Source: Saprospiraceae bacterium
Lineage (GTDB): Bacteria > Bacteroidota > Bacteroidia > Chitinophagales > Saprospiraceae
Length of the DNA stretch: 64,000 nucleotides
NCBI GenBank assembly: GCA_016787525.1
Contig: JAEUUP010000012.1
Span: 90,184-154,183, forward strand
Direction: 5' to 3'
Positions 53,893 through 62,477 of the stretch are shown piece after piece. The translations under genes and the position numbers were made by a program. Each line of letters opens with the position of its first letter. Positions within the stretch are counted from its first letter, which is position 1. The notes under the pieces were generated by a model that saw nothing but the letters and a program-made list of their open reading frames with translations, did not search any database and was not told where the DNA came from.

Positions 53893-55244
53893 ATTTTGAT
53901 TATTTTGTAGTTGTTATCAACAAAAACGCCCAATGGCACAACTGTATCTTGCACTCTCAAGACCGCCATATCCAAAGCCTTGCCACCTGTCAGAGCCAGT
54001 AATTGCATCATTTTTTCAAAACTCATCAACCGACTGATGGGCATCAGTCCCCCCTCAGTATCTTGCAAAAACCACATATCATCGTGTTTTGCAACAGTCA
54101 ACTGACTCAAAATCTGCGGCAACTCATCTGCCCAAGCATTGAGTATGAGTTTTTCGACAAAGGCTTCTTGTGCTTTTTGCCAATTGTGCGACGAAGAAAC
54201 GGGTGGATGAAACTGTGCTTTTGTTGCACCTTGATTTTTTATGACCGCCCTAAAAGGCATGTTAGAAGGGTAAAAAACCAACTCCGCATCAAGCCATGTA
54301 CCTGCAACGAGTAAGTTTGAAAACGGTGTGTTTTTATAAGAAAAATCTAAAATCAAAGCAAAATGGCTCGTTTTTGCACCAAAAAGCCAATGTTTTTGGA
54401 TGGTCAAATCGTCTTCATGCTCTGTCAAACGGTTGAGAACAAGCCATGTATCGCTGATTTTTTCGCCTGTCTCATCTTCCAGAAGTTCAGCTTTTTTTTG
54501 ACTCCACCCGACGAGGCTGCGAATATCTTCTTGTACTGAGGGGGTCTGCTTCTCGATGTTTTTGAACGATTCGAGGAGTAAAAATGTCCCCGCAGCTTGT
54601 GCCAACACCTCTGAATGCCAACCTGTACCGTTGTAAAAATTGATTTTTGTAAAACCTTTGACCATATTTGCCAAACCTGTGGCTTTGGCATCAACCATAC
54701 GCGCTGCGGTTTTATCAAAAAAGCCACTACCCTTCTCGGGCAAACTCAAAAAACCACCCCTCAGTAAATCTTTGAGCCACAGTTCTAATTCGGCGGCACC
54801 CGCTTGCACGAGTGCCAACCTCTCGTTCTCTCGTTTTAATTTGTCTTTTTCACGTTTTGCCTGAGTTTTGTCGTCTATTTCGACGATTGGCTCAACTATT
54901 TTTTCGGCTTTTGCTTGACGTTTATCTATCCATTCTTTCACCCAAGTCGGCTCGTCATCTGTTTGCTTCATTACTGAAGGGTCGCGTGCAAACAATAAAA
55001 ACAAACCTAAACCATGCTTACACGGAAATTTACGACTCGGGCAAGAGCATTTGAAAGCCGTTGACACAAGGTCAATTTGTGTCCGATAAGGGTCTTTGCC
55101 CGAACCTTGCATTTCGCCCCACAGCACACGCTCATTGTACTTGAAGTTGAGCCACTTTTTGACATTTGCCAAATCCTTTCCCGATTTGAGCGACGAGGCA
55201 TCAGGCGCGAGTTGCAAGACTTGTTCTTCGGATAAGCGATTCAT
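53889..55244 (-). CDS. SWIM zinc-finger protein
   Basis: 451 aa. A SWIM motif, KCSCPSRKFPCKHGLGL (about 64-80; CxC...CxH), is intact near the N terminus; such fingers bind DNA or protein. A charged coiled-coil segment (about 108-150) follows, then a mixed alpha/beta region. First gene of the operon; the upstream 422 bp hold its promoter and the partition-module operators. Motifs: 54048 (DTEGG), 54534 (TPSV), 54756 (LLRG) and a one-mismatch copy at 54972 (DPSV), the highest count per length among the operon's genes. Confidence 0.88.
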   Translation of the reverse strand: MNRLSEEQVLQLAPDASSLKSGKDLANVKKWLNFKYNERVLWGEMQGSGKDPYRTQIDLVSTAFKCSCPSRKFPCKHGLGLFLLFARDPSVMKQTDDEPTWVKEWIDKRQAKAEKIVEPIVEIDDKTQAKREKDKLKRENERLALVQAGAAELELWLKDLLRGGFLSLPEKGSGFFDKTAARMVDAKATGLANMVKGFTKINFYNGTGWHSEVLAQAAGTFLLLESFKNIEKQTPSVQEDIRSLVGWSQKKAELLEDETGEKISDTWLVLNRLTEHEDDLTIQKHWLFGAKTSHFALILDFSYKNTPFSNLLVAGTWLDAELVFYPSNMPFRAVIKNQGATKAQFHPPVSSSHNWQKAQEAFVEKLILNAWADELPQILSQLTVAKHDDMWFLQDTEGGLMPISRLMSFEKMMQLLALTGGKALDMAVLRVQDTVVPLGVFVDNNYKIIKI

Positions 55245-55666
55245 AAAAATTGTTTTAATTATGAGACAAAAGTATTTTTTTGTTTTTTATTTTGCAAATA
55301 ATTTGATTATAAAATTTAAAAAAAATATTTTTATAATCAAATTAATTATAAAAATGAACTAAAATTTGCCTTCACCCTATAATTCGTGTTTGAAGATTTT
55401 CGACCAAAAACATAGGACAAATGGTGTCACAACTATTTTACGAAAAAACTGCCTCACTGTTCTTTTTAAATAAGGCCTGATCCTCCACCCTGCTGCTAAA
55501 CGCGATTTACGCCCATCTTTTCTTTTGAAAACTCTTTTTCTATTCCATTCTTTGATTCAATTTTGCTGTCATTTTGCATTAACATTGCTGTATAAACTGC
55601 ATTTTGCTGTATTATTGCTGTAAAAAACAAAGCATAATGCTATAATATTGGAAAACAATTGTAGGT
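55245..55666. promoter_or_regulatory. Divergent region with AT palindrome and partition-operator boxes
   Basis: No gene. A 15-bp AT-only-like inverted repeat (55300-55314 / 55329-55343, AATTTGATTATAAAA) lies near the SWIM promoter. At 55562-55621 the box TTGCTGT occurs four times at uneven spacing, just upstream of parA; the same box recurs across the module to 57.6 kb and within rep. Confidence 0.65.
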
Positions 55667-55684
55667 TTGCAAAAATTTAAAAAA

Positions 55685-56347
55685 ATGAGAATTTCAATCA
55701 CAAACCTCAAAGGCGGTGTTGGTAAAACGACGATAGCCACAAATCTCGCCGCAAGTTTGATACTGAGGGGGTACAATGTTTGTCTTGTGGATACAGATTT
55801 GACGCAAATGTCTTCGATGGAATGGGCGGGCAATCGAGAGAGTGACCTTCCTCACGTATCCGTTTTTGGCGTGAATGAAAAACAGCTCAACAAAGAGGTT
55901 GACAAACTCAATGGCGAATACGACATCGTGATTATTGATGGCGCACCTCAAATCTCGGAGTTGGCGGAACGGACAATTTTAGCGAGTGATATACTCATCA
56001 TTCCCATTTCGCCAAGTATTTATGATTTTAGAGCTTTTGAAAATTTTCTAAAAAAGCTCAATCAAGTTAACACGATGCGCGAAACCTACGGTATGCGTTT
56101 GGTCGAAACGCATGTGGTTATGAACCGTATCAACGAAAGGTCGAATCTAAGCAAAGGTATTATTGAAGCTGTTGAAAGCTATTCTATTCCAATTTTTAGC
56201 ACCCGATTGGCAAATAGAACGGCTTATGGCGAAACGGCGACAGTCGGTTTAAGTGTTGTTGAATGGCGCGACCCCAAAGCAGCAAACGAAATGACACAGA
56301 TGACGGATGAATTGATAGAAATTATTGAAAAGTTCAAAAAAGAGTGA
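55685..56347 (+). CDS. parA: ParA-family partition ATPase
   Basis: 220 aa from ATG 55685 (MRISITNLKGG); an upstream ATG at 55667 adds six residues. Deviant Walker A KGGVGKTT (9-16), Walker A' DTDLTQ, and Walker B VIIDGAP are clear. No N-terminal HTH, so it is a small type Ib partition ATPase of plasmids. It acts with the small protein at 56367 and nearby repeated boxes to segregate the replicon. A dispersed motif at 55761 is read SLILRGYNV, at a place where ParA proteins commonly have LxxRG, so the motif coincides with family-conserved residues. Confidence 0.94.
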   Translation: MRISITNLKGGVGKTTIATNLAASLILRGYNVCLVDTDLTQMSSMEWAGNRESDLPHVSVFGVNEKQLNKEVDKLNGEYDIVIIDGAPQISELAERTILASDILIIPISPSIYDFRAFENFLKKLNQVNTMRETYGMRLVETHVVMNRINERSNLSKGIIEAVESYSIPIFSTRLANRTAYGETATVGLSVVEWRDPKAANEMTQMTDELIEIIEKFKKE

Positions 56348-56366
56348 TATTAAAAAAGAAAATGAA

Positions 56367-56624
56367 ATGAGCCAGAAAATGAAAATGCCGAAGATCCTTC
56401 CGAAAAATCTCTCGGTTGACCAAAATAAGGAAAGCAGCCAAGTAGCAGATAAAATAATCGCCGAATTGCGCAGCGATGAGTCCAAAGGCGATATCCAACG
56501 CATAACGGTGGATATGCCCAAATACCTCTATGACATCATGAAAGACAAAATGTCCAAAAAAGGATATTCAATGAAAACTTATATCGTCGGTTTAGTCCGA
56601 AAAGATGTAGGTGACGAAGAGTAA
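56367..56624 (+). CDS. Small ribbon-helix-helix partner of ParA (ParG/CopG-like)
   Basis: 85 aa from ATG 56367, 19 bp after parA; an upstream in-frame ATG at 56325 would overlap parA. A flexible lysine-rich N-terminal half is followed by a short beta strand and two helices (RITVDMPKYLYDIMKDKMSKKGYSMKTYI-type, residues about 50-80), the RHH pattern of ParG-like centromere-binding proteins. A perfect 37-bp palindrome starts 2 bp after its stop. It probably binds the TACAGCA/TGCTGTA boxes; that is inference. Confidence 0.78.
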   Translation: MSQKMKMPKILPKNLSVDQNKESSQVADKIIAELRSDESKGDIQRITVDMPKYLYDIMKDKMSKKGYSMKTYIVGLVRKDVGDEE

Positions 56625-56625
56625 T

Positions 56626-56662
56626 ACAGCAAATAGACAGCAAAATGCTGTCTATTTGCTGT
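56626..56662. repeat. Perfect palindrome built from ACAGCA/TGCTGT boxes
   Basis: 17-bp arms ACAGCAAATAGACAGCA and its exact complement, separated by AAA. It follows the small partition gene and carries the boxes that recur at 55.56, 56.74, 56.85, 57.60 and 58.86 kb. Could be both terminator and centromere-like site. Confidence 0.85.
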
Positions 56663-57122
56663 AATTTATAAATATTTTTATTTCTTTATCTGAATTACTT
56701 GGATAAAAGTAAAATTCAGGCGTAAATCTCAGCACAGCAATTTGATAGTATTTTGCAGTATATTTGCAGCATCTTCACATATCAAATCTTTAATGAAGAA
56801 ATTGAAAATATCTCTGAGGTAAGTTTTTCATTAAAAATCAAATACAGCAAATAGACAGCATTTTCACAGCAAAATGCAATACCAAGCGAATATCAAAAGA
56901 ATATCAGAATAAATTGTCTATTGCGCAACTATTTTATTTCAGAAACTATTTCGTTTTATCACCTTGTTTTTTGTCCTGTAAGACTTATGAAAACAAAAAA
57001 CATTATGGGTGAAGTTCTGAATAAACTTTTGCTTAGAATGAAATAAAAAGCAAAGGCGAGAAGATTCGGAAGTAAGGAGGTCTTTTTCTATTTCAAATTG
57101 AGTTGTCCGTCAAAAATTAATA

Positions 57123-57133
57123 GCCCCTCAGTA
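57123..57133 (-). repeat. Dispersed motif, intergenic copy (GCCCCTCAGTA)
   Basis: 4-C copy inside the candidate origin region. Confidence 0.8.
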
Positions 57134-57348
57134 AGTTTAGTCAAAAACGATACTCCCTACACTTTAGCATTAAGCTCATTCACTAAAAAGGGGGCAACGG
57201 AAAGGGGATTCAAACAAAAACATATTTTCGAAAACATTGAAAAAACACAACTCTTTTGAAATCTCTTTGTGGTATTTTGTAAGTTTGTCTAGTTTTGTTT
57301 TTGTTTGTTAGCTAATTTATTGTTCTTCAATTTTTTATCTGCTTACAA

Positions 57349-57524
57349 GGTGAGAAACTTCGGAAGATAAGGTGAGAGAATTCGGAAGCAATGGTGAGAA
57401 ACTTCGGAAGTAAAAGTGAGAGAATTCGGAAGCAATGGTGAGAAACTTCGGAAGTGAAAGAGAGAGAATTCGGAAGCAATAGTCAAATGTACCGAAAGTA
57501 ATGGTGAGAGATTTCGGAACTCAT
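57349..57524 (+). repeat. Iteron array, eight 22-bp units
   Basis: Units start at 57349, 57371, 57393, 57415, 57437, 57459, 57481 and 57503, each exactly 22 bp, two helical turns. Consensus about GGTGAGAAACTTCGGAAGYA, alternating AAACTT and AGAATT middles; unit 7 is the most divergent. A lone copy lies at 57055, and partial ones inside rep (58480, 58715). They sit 135 bp upstream of a Rep_3 gene, as initiator-binding sites do. Confidence 0.88.
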
Positions 57525-57658
57525 GTGCCTCATACAATTTTATACTGGACGAACACTTGATTTAAATTACAATTGTCCGTTTTTATAGAAAGTAATAGAG
57601 GAATACAGCAATAAGACAGCATTTTTACAGCAAAATGCTGTATATTAATCCATATCAA

Positions 57659-59149
57659 ATGGCAGACCAAAAAAAAATCCAAATATTTGACGACCTCGAT
57701 TTGGTTGTCTTGCGGAATCCAGTGGCTAAAGCCCGATTTCACCTATCTGTTTATCAGACCAAATTTCTTTTGGAAGTACTGTCTCACCTCAAATCGAAGC
57801 CCGAAGCGCGGATATTGTCGTTTAATATTCGGCAATTTAACAAAAGTTTGAACTTGGATAATAATGATATCAAGTACTATGTCAACGAAATCCGTAAAAT
57901 GGTGCGGCACGTGGTGAGTATCCCAACCGAAGAAAGAAAAGATGGCGGTATGCGTTTCAAAGATGTAGCTTTAATTGCAGCAATTGATACAGATATTGAT
58001 GGAAAAGGGGAGGGAAGCATCAAAATTGAAGTGGCTGACATGATAAAACCCTACTTTTTAGAGATTGCAAATGGTCAGTTTTTCTCTTTCAACAAATACA
58101 ATGCACGTGTTTTGAAGGGACGTTATTCCATCAGTTTATACATGCTTCTGAAATCGTATCAACGTTTTCGAACCTTACAGATAGATTATGAAGAGTTACG
58201 TGACATATTGGAGATAAAGACTGAAGAATATCGCCCATTCAAAGAGTTTAAGCGGTGGATTTTAGAAAAGTCACGCAAGGAAATGATGGAAAAAAATGAT
58301 ATTTTCTTCGATTATGATGTTATTAGGATGACTTTAAGCAAAAAAAGTGATGTTTCTAAAATCGTATTTCATATTCGCAACAATCCCAACCACGCAGAGA
58401 TATTCCGTCAATTTCAAATCAAAGAAGGCAAAATCAAAGAGCCAATAGTGCTCATTTCAGATATTTCGCAACCACAAACGGGAGAAAATTCGGAACTCTT
58501 TAAGGGCAATTTATTTGAACATTTGAGTACGAGTTTTATACACACCGATTCGTTTGACAGCCAAAATACGGAGATAATCCGCCTTTTTCGTGTTTTTGAT
58601 GCCGAAACTCCTGATACAGTACTGGGTCAGTTCATTGATAGTTTGTATAAGGCTGGTTTTTCAGAGGAACGAATTTTGGATGTTTTGTACTATGCTTATG
58701 ACAATCAAAGTAAAGGTGAGAAAATTCGGAATATTATGGGTTATGTCAAACATGGTTTAGAGACGGGTACAATGGGGACCGGTTTAGCTAATAAAAAAAT
58801 AGAGCAGGGTAGGATAGAGGCGGTACAAATTCAGTATGATACTTTAATAAAAGACAGCAAATTTACAGCATGGCTACAGCAATATTACATAAAACGTGGC
58901 ATAGAAGCTCCAAATGATGAAAAAATAGCCTTTTTAGAAGCAACAAAAAAAATACGTGCCATGGCGCATTACTTCGATGAAAATGGGCAATTGAAAGAAA
59001 CTGAAAAAGACAATTTACGCGCATCGCTTGGCAAAAAGATAGCACATACTGAGGGGGTAAAAGAAGAAGTTCTTTTTATTCAATGGATTTATGAAACACA
59101 AGGTATTGTACTCAAAAAAATAAAAAACAAATGGGAGGTGGCATCTTAA
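57659..59149 (+). CDS. Rep_3-type plasmid replication initiator
   Basis: 496 aa from ATG 57659 (MADQKKIQIFD); the ATG at 57635 lies inside a TGCTGT box and is less likely. The first 250 residues have the paired winged-helix layout of Rep_3 initiators (VAKARFHLSVYQTKFLLEVL; FSFNKYNARVLKGRYSISLYMLLKSYQRF; LRDILEIKTEEYRPFKEFKRWIL). The C-terminal half (about 270-496) is longer than in small-plasmid Reps and unassigned. Internal sequences at 58480 and 58715 resemble iterons, suggesting autoregulation. Motif at 59047 (HTEGV). Binding of the iterons just upstream is inference. Confidence 0.88.
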   Translation: MADQKKIQIFDDLDLVVLRNPVAKARFHLSVYQTKFLLEVLSHLKSKPEARILSFNIRQFNKSLNLDNNDIKYYVNEIRKMVRHVVSIPTEERKDGGMRFKDVALIAAIDTDIDGKGEGSIKIEVADMIKPYFLEIANGQFFSFNKYNARVLKGRYSISLYMLLKSYQRFRTLQIDYEELRDILEIKTEEYRPFKEFKRWILEKSRKEMMEKNDIFFDYDVIRMTLSKKSDVSKIVFHIRNNPNHAEIFRQFQIKEGKIKEPIVLISDISQPQTGENSELFKGNLFEHLSTSFIHTDSFDSQNTEIIRLFRVFDAETPDTVLGQFIDSLYKAGFSEERILDVLYYAYDNQSKGEKIRNIMGYVKHGLETGTMGTGLANKKIEQGRIEAVQIQYDTLIKDSKFTAWLQQYYIKRGIEAPNDEKIAFLEATKKIRAMAHYFDENGQLKETEKDNLRASLGKKIAHTEGVKEEVLFIQWIYETQGIVLKKIKNKWEVAS

Positions 59150-59292
59150 TGCCTTTTTTAAACCTTGGTATTTGCAAACCTTTAAAACCACAACAAGGCG
59201 GCTACCTCAGAAGGCTGATAGAACGGGCAGATTTCACAGTTAAACAAACGGCGGAGAAAGTAAAAGCCGAATATATTTTTATAATGCCCTAA
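59149..59292 (+). CDS. Small ORF coupled to rep, possibly truncated
   Basis: 47 aa starting in the TAATG overlap with the rep stop codon, which favours real translation. It reads like the start of a helical DNA-binding or regulatory protein (GGYLRRLIERADFTVKQTAEKV) but stops at the border of a dispersed repeat that begins AAAAATCGCTCGCTCC. The repeat may have cut off the rest of the gene. Family unknown. Confidence 0.35.
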   Translation: MPFLNLGICKPLKPQQGGYLRRLIERADFTVKQTAEKVKAEYIFIMP

Positions 59293-59315
59293 AAAATCGC
59301 TCGCTCCTCAAAGTT
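59292..59315. repeat. Short dispersed repeat, single arm
   Basis: AAAAATCGCTCGCTCCTCAA appears here and, inverted, at 62334-62357, where it is one arm of a perfect hairpin. The two places flank the sulfatase and FGE genes. The rest of the gap to 59450 is AT-rich with nothing else seen. Confidence 0.7.
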
Positions 59316-59449
59316 TATTCTTTGTCAAAGGTGGCTAAAAATTTAATTTATTGATTTTTAATAGACAACAAGTATACTATTTTTATATGTTTCGCAATGT
59401 TTTACTATTTTCATACGAAAATTTTCCAATTTGATAAAACAGAATATTT

Positions 59450-60931
59450 ATGAGACAATTGCTTTCATTTATTTTCCTACTTTTAGCATTCTCTACTTGG
59501 GGACAAAAACAAATCCCTCAATTGCAAGCCCTCGCCGCATCAAAAAAGATGAATGTCGTTTTCATTTTAACAGATGACCACCGCTACGATTTTATGGGGT
59601 TTACGGGTAAAATTCCGTGGCTGAAAACGCCAGGCATGGACAAAATGGCAAGAGAAGGCGCATATTTCAAAAATGCTTTTGTCACAACAGCTTTATGTTC
59701 GCCCAGTCGTGCTTCAATACTGACTGGACAGTATTCTCATGTTCACACCATCGTGGACAATGTTGCACCTGAACCGCCCAACTTGATTTATTTTCCAGAA
59801 TATTTGCAGAAAAACGGTTATCAAACCTCATTTTTTGGCAAATGGCATATGGGAGATGAAAGTGATCACCCCCGACCTGGTTTTAATCATTGGGAGAGTT
59901 TTAAAGGGCAAGGAGTGTATTTCAATCCTAATCTGAATATAAATGGCAAAAACGTCCAATACAAAGATTCAACTTATATTACTGATTTACTCACCGAACA
60001 CGCTGTTGATTGGATGGACAAACGCGACAAAAACAAGCCATTTTTCCTTTATCTGTCACACAAAGCTGTACACTCTCCTTTAGCTCCTGCTAAACGCCAC
60101 AAAGGTATGTATGCTAATCAGAAATACACTTTGCCGCCAACTTATTACCAAACTATGAATGACGACTACAAAGCATTGAAGTGGCCCGAATGGGTCAAAC
60201 AACAGCGATATAGTTGGCATGGTGTAGATTACCTCTATCATTCACACCAAGATATGCAAGAGATTGTGCAGACGTACTGCGAGACTTTGAAAGCCGTTGA
60301 TGAAAGTGTAGAAACAGTTCTCAATTATTTGAAAAACAATGGTTTAGAGCAAAATACGATGGTCGTTTATATGGGCGATAATGGTTTTAGTTGGGGCGAA
60401 CATGGCTTGATTGATAAACGCCATTTTTATGAAGAATCTGTCAAAGTGCCGTTTTTAGTTTATGCACCAGGATTGTTCAAAGGTGGTCAGAATATTACAC
60501 GCATGGTGCAGAATGTAGATATTGCGCCCACTGTTTTAGAATTGGCAGGTTTGAAAAAACCTGACTATATGCCAGGCTATTCTTTCACTCAATTACTGAG
60601 GGGGGATACGACAGGATGGCGTGACCGTATATTTTATGAGTATTTTTGGGAGTATGATTTTCCGATGACACCAACAGTATTTGGGGTGCGTACGGATAAG
60701 TACAAATACATTCGTTACAATGGTATTTGGGATCAAAATGAATTGTACGACATCGAAAACGACCCCAACGAAATGTATAATCTTATCGAAAAGCCCGAAC
60801 ATCAAGCCACTGTCAAAAACTTAGCAGGGCAGCTTTTCGATTGGTTAGAAAAATCAAATGGTATGCAAATACCTTTGAAACGGACAATTAAAAAACCGTT
60901 TGGGGATTATCGGCATCCGAATCAGCACTGA
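59450..60931 (+). CDS. Exported type I (formylglycine) sulfatase
   Basis: 493 aa. Signal peptide 1-18 (ends STWGQ). The sulfatase start ILTDDHRYD and the modification site C83-S-P-S-R (LCSPSRASILTG) are intact, with KWHMGDE and the later DNGFSWGEH metal-site region; size is typical. C83 must become formylglycine, which the convergent gene at 61102 would do. Probably acts on sulfated glycans or similar in the periplasm. A dispersed motif with six Gs at 60594 is read QLLRGDTTGW, a segment where related sulfatases have LL.G.....R. Confidence 0.94.
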   Translation: MRQLLSFIFLLLAFSTWGQKQIPQLQALAASKKMNVVFILTDDHRYDFMGFTGKIPWLKTPGMDKMAREGAYFKNAFVTTALCSPSRASILTGQYSHVHTIVDNVAPEPPNLIYFPEYLQKNGYQTSFFGKWHMGDESDHPRPGFNHWESFKGQGVYFNPNLNINGKNVQYKDSTYITDLLTEHAVDWMDKRDKNKPFFLYLSHKAVHSPLAPAKRHKGMYANQKYTLPPTYYQTMNDDYKALKWPEWVKQQRYSWHGVDYLYHSHQDMQEIVQTYCETLKAVDESVETVLNYLKNNGLEQNTMVVYMGDNGFSWGEHGLIDKRHFYEESVKVPFLVYAPGLFKGGQNITRMVQNVDIAPTVLELAGLKKPDYMPGYSFTQLLRGDTTGWRDRIFYEYFWEYDFPMTPTVFGVRTDKYKYIRYNGIWDQNELYDIENDPNEMYNLIEKPEHQATVKNLAGQLFDWLEKSNGMQIPLKRTIKKPFGDYRHPNQH

Positions 60932-60996
60932 GATGGGTTATCGAAAAATAAGAATAGGTTATTTAACAAACGAATTTGAGCCATCATTCTAAAAAA

Positions 60997-61008
60997 TACT
61001 GAGGGGGC
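60997..61008 (+). repeat. Dispersed motif, intergenic copy (TACTGAGGGGGC)
   Basis: Between the sulfatase stop and the terminator at 61021. Confidence 0.8.
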
Positions 61009-61020
61009 ACCATAAATAAA

Positions 61021-61050
61021 AATCTCGATACGCATGATTGTATCGAGATT
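61021..61050. terminator. Rho-independent terminator
   Basis: Perfect 11-bp stem AATCTCGATAC / GTATCGAGATT, 8-nt loop, then TTTGCTTTT. Between the convergent sulfatase and FGE genes. Confidence 0.85.
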
Positions 61051-61101
61051 TTTGCTTTTATCTAAACTTCTAATTTTTACAACCCAAGACTCTATCAAAC
61101 T

Positions 61102-62190
61102 TCAATTTTTCACACATCGAAAACCTGTATGGTCTAAACCTGTATCCATACTACTTTTCATACGTCTCGCCACGCGATAACCAGAACAATAACCATCGTT
61201 ACACAAAAATGAACCGCCACGCACGACTTTTTTAGGCGTATAAGGTTCATCAGGGTCAAAACTACTGAGGGGACCTTGCGGATTATCAGCGATTTTATTT
61301 TGAAATGTGGCATAATAATCGGTATGATACCAATCAAAACACCATTCCCATACATTACCTGCCATATCGTACAAACCATAGCCATTGGGTGCAAAAGATT
61401 TGACAGGAGCGATGCCTTCAAAGCCATCTGTTTTGGTATTCAAATAAGGGAATTTGCCTTGCCAAGAGTTTGTTTTTGATTTACCTTCATCTACTTTTTC
61501 ATCGCCCCAAGGGTAGATTTTGCCATGTTGTCCTCCTCTACCTGCATATTCCCATTCTGCTTCGGTTGGCAAGCGTTTGCCCGTCCATTTGCAGTATGCC
61601 ATAGCATCTTGCCAAGAAATATGGACAACAGGTATGTTCTCTTTACCTTTAATGTCAGACCCTTCCCCTCGTGGATGTCGCCAATTCGCACCTTTGACAA
61701 AAGCCCACCATTGCCCATAATCATTCAAATTTACTGCATTTTTAGTCTTCTGGAAAACCAATGAACCCGCCACGAATGCCGAATCAGGAGGTTTGGGTGT
61801 ATTAGGAGGCAATAATTTTTTCATTTCTTCCCATGTCGGCACACGTTCAGCAATAGTTACGTAGCCAGTAGCCTCTACAAATTTTTGAAATTGCGCATTG
61901 GTCACTTCTGTTGCATCTATCCAGAAACCATTGACTCTAACAGCGTGTTTGGGGTACTCATCGCGGTCTGCTTGCTCGTTGTCACCTCCCATCAAGTATT
62001 CGCCACCGTTAATCCAAACCATCCCCTCAGTATTTGTATCAGAGCGCATTATTATTTTTGGAAATAGGCTGTCCTGCATCTGTTTTTGATTGAGTACATA
62101 GTCTTTGCGAGTATCTTCATTTTTACAACTCAAAAAACCAAGTAGCAAAAAAAAGCCGATAGGTTTAATTATCTGTTTTATATTATCCAT
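61102..62190 (-). CDS. Formylglycine-generating enzyme family lipoprotein (SUMF1-like)
   Basis: 362 aa from ATG at 62190 (MDNIKQIIKPIG), giving a lipobox LGFLSC with Cys22; the open frame extends 40 codons upstream but without a leader there. The FGE-sulfatase domain begins MVWINGGEYLMGGD and ends with the two catalytic cysteines SFLCNDGYCSGYR and the RMKSS...TGFRC tail, so it should be active. It would oxidise the sulfatase cysteine outside the cytoplasm. Motifs at 61263 (GPLSS) and 62022 (NTEGM, directly before the domain). Pairing with the sulfatase is strong from position and residues. Confidence 0.9.
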   Translation of the reverse strand: MDNIKQIIKPIGFFLLLGFLSCKNEDTRKDYVLNQKQMQDSLFPKIIMRSDTNTEGMVWINGGEYLMGGDNEQADRDEYPKHAVRVNGFWIDATEVTNAQFQKFVEATGYVTIAERVPTWEEMKKLLPPNTPKPPDSAFVAGSLVFQKTKNAVNLNDYGQWWAFVKGANWRHPRGEGSDIKGKENIPVVHISWQDAMAYCKWTGKRLPTEAEWEYAGRGGQHGKIYPWGDEKVDEGKSKTNSWQGKFPYLNTKTDGFEGIAPVKSFAPNGYGLYDMAGNVWEWCFDWYHTDYYATFQNKIADNPQGPLSSFDPDEPYTPKKVVRGGSFLCNDGYCSGYRVARRMKSSMDTGLDHTGFRCVKN

Positions 62191-62341
62191 TTTTGATATT
62201 TTTTGATTTCGAACTATATATGGGTTGAAGATAGTGATACATATCCGCTGCATTTTAATTACTGTTGTTTTACTTCTTGAGTAGTCAAAATAAGTTTTTG
62301 TGTATTTCAAACGCCGCTTTTGGCGGCGAAAAGGACTTTGA

Positions 62342-62406
62342 GGAGCGAGCGATTTTTGATTAAAATTTTAGCAAAGCCAAAATTTTAATCAAAAATCGCT
62401 CGCTCC
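62342..62406. repeat. Perfect 28-bp hairpin
   Basis: Arms 62342-62369 and 62379-62406 (GGAGCGAGCGATTTTTGATT...) are exactly complementary around a 9-nt loop. Its left part shares about 23 bp with 59292-59315 in the opposite orientation. The 361-bp gap 62191-62551 has no gene. Confidence 0.85.
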
Positions 62407-62477
62407 AATAGAAAAACTTTCAAAGCCGCTCAATGAGATTCAAATTAGGCGAATAAGGGCAAGTAAAAAGACTTGAT

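Larger units (their letters stand above)
56625..57658. other. Candidate replication origin region
   Basis: About 1 kb without genes. In order: the 37-bp palindrome; ACAGCA/GCAGC-type boxes near 56736-56776 and 56845-56880; a lone iteron at 57055-57076; a dispersed motif at 57123; a T-rich stretch (57240-57345) suitable for strand opening; eight iterons (57349-57524); and another ACAGCA/TGCTGT box pair at 57603-57645 touching the rep start. No DnaA box is convincing by eye. Confidence 0.7.

Noticed and set aside
55694..55951. 85-codon minus-strand frame within parA
   Set aside because: Antisense of an intact ParA with all motifs.
57349..57524. CRISPR or simple satellite instead of iterons
   Set aside because: Exact 22-bp spacing, no spacers, and position directly upstream of a Rep_3 gene with a T-rich stretch favour iterons.
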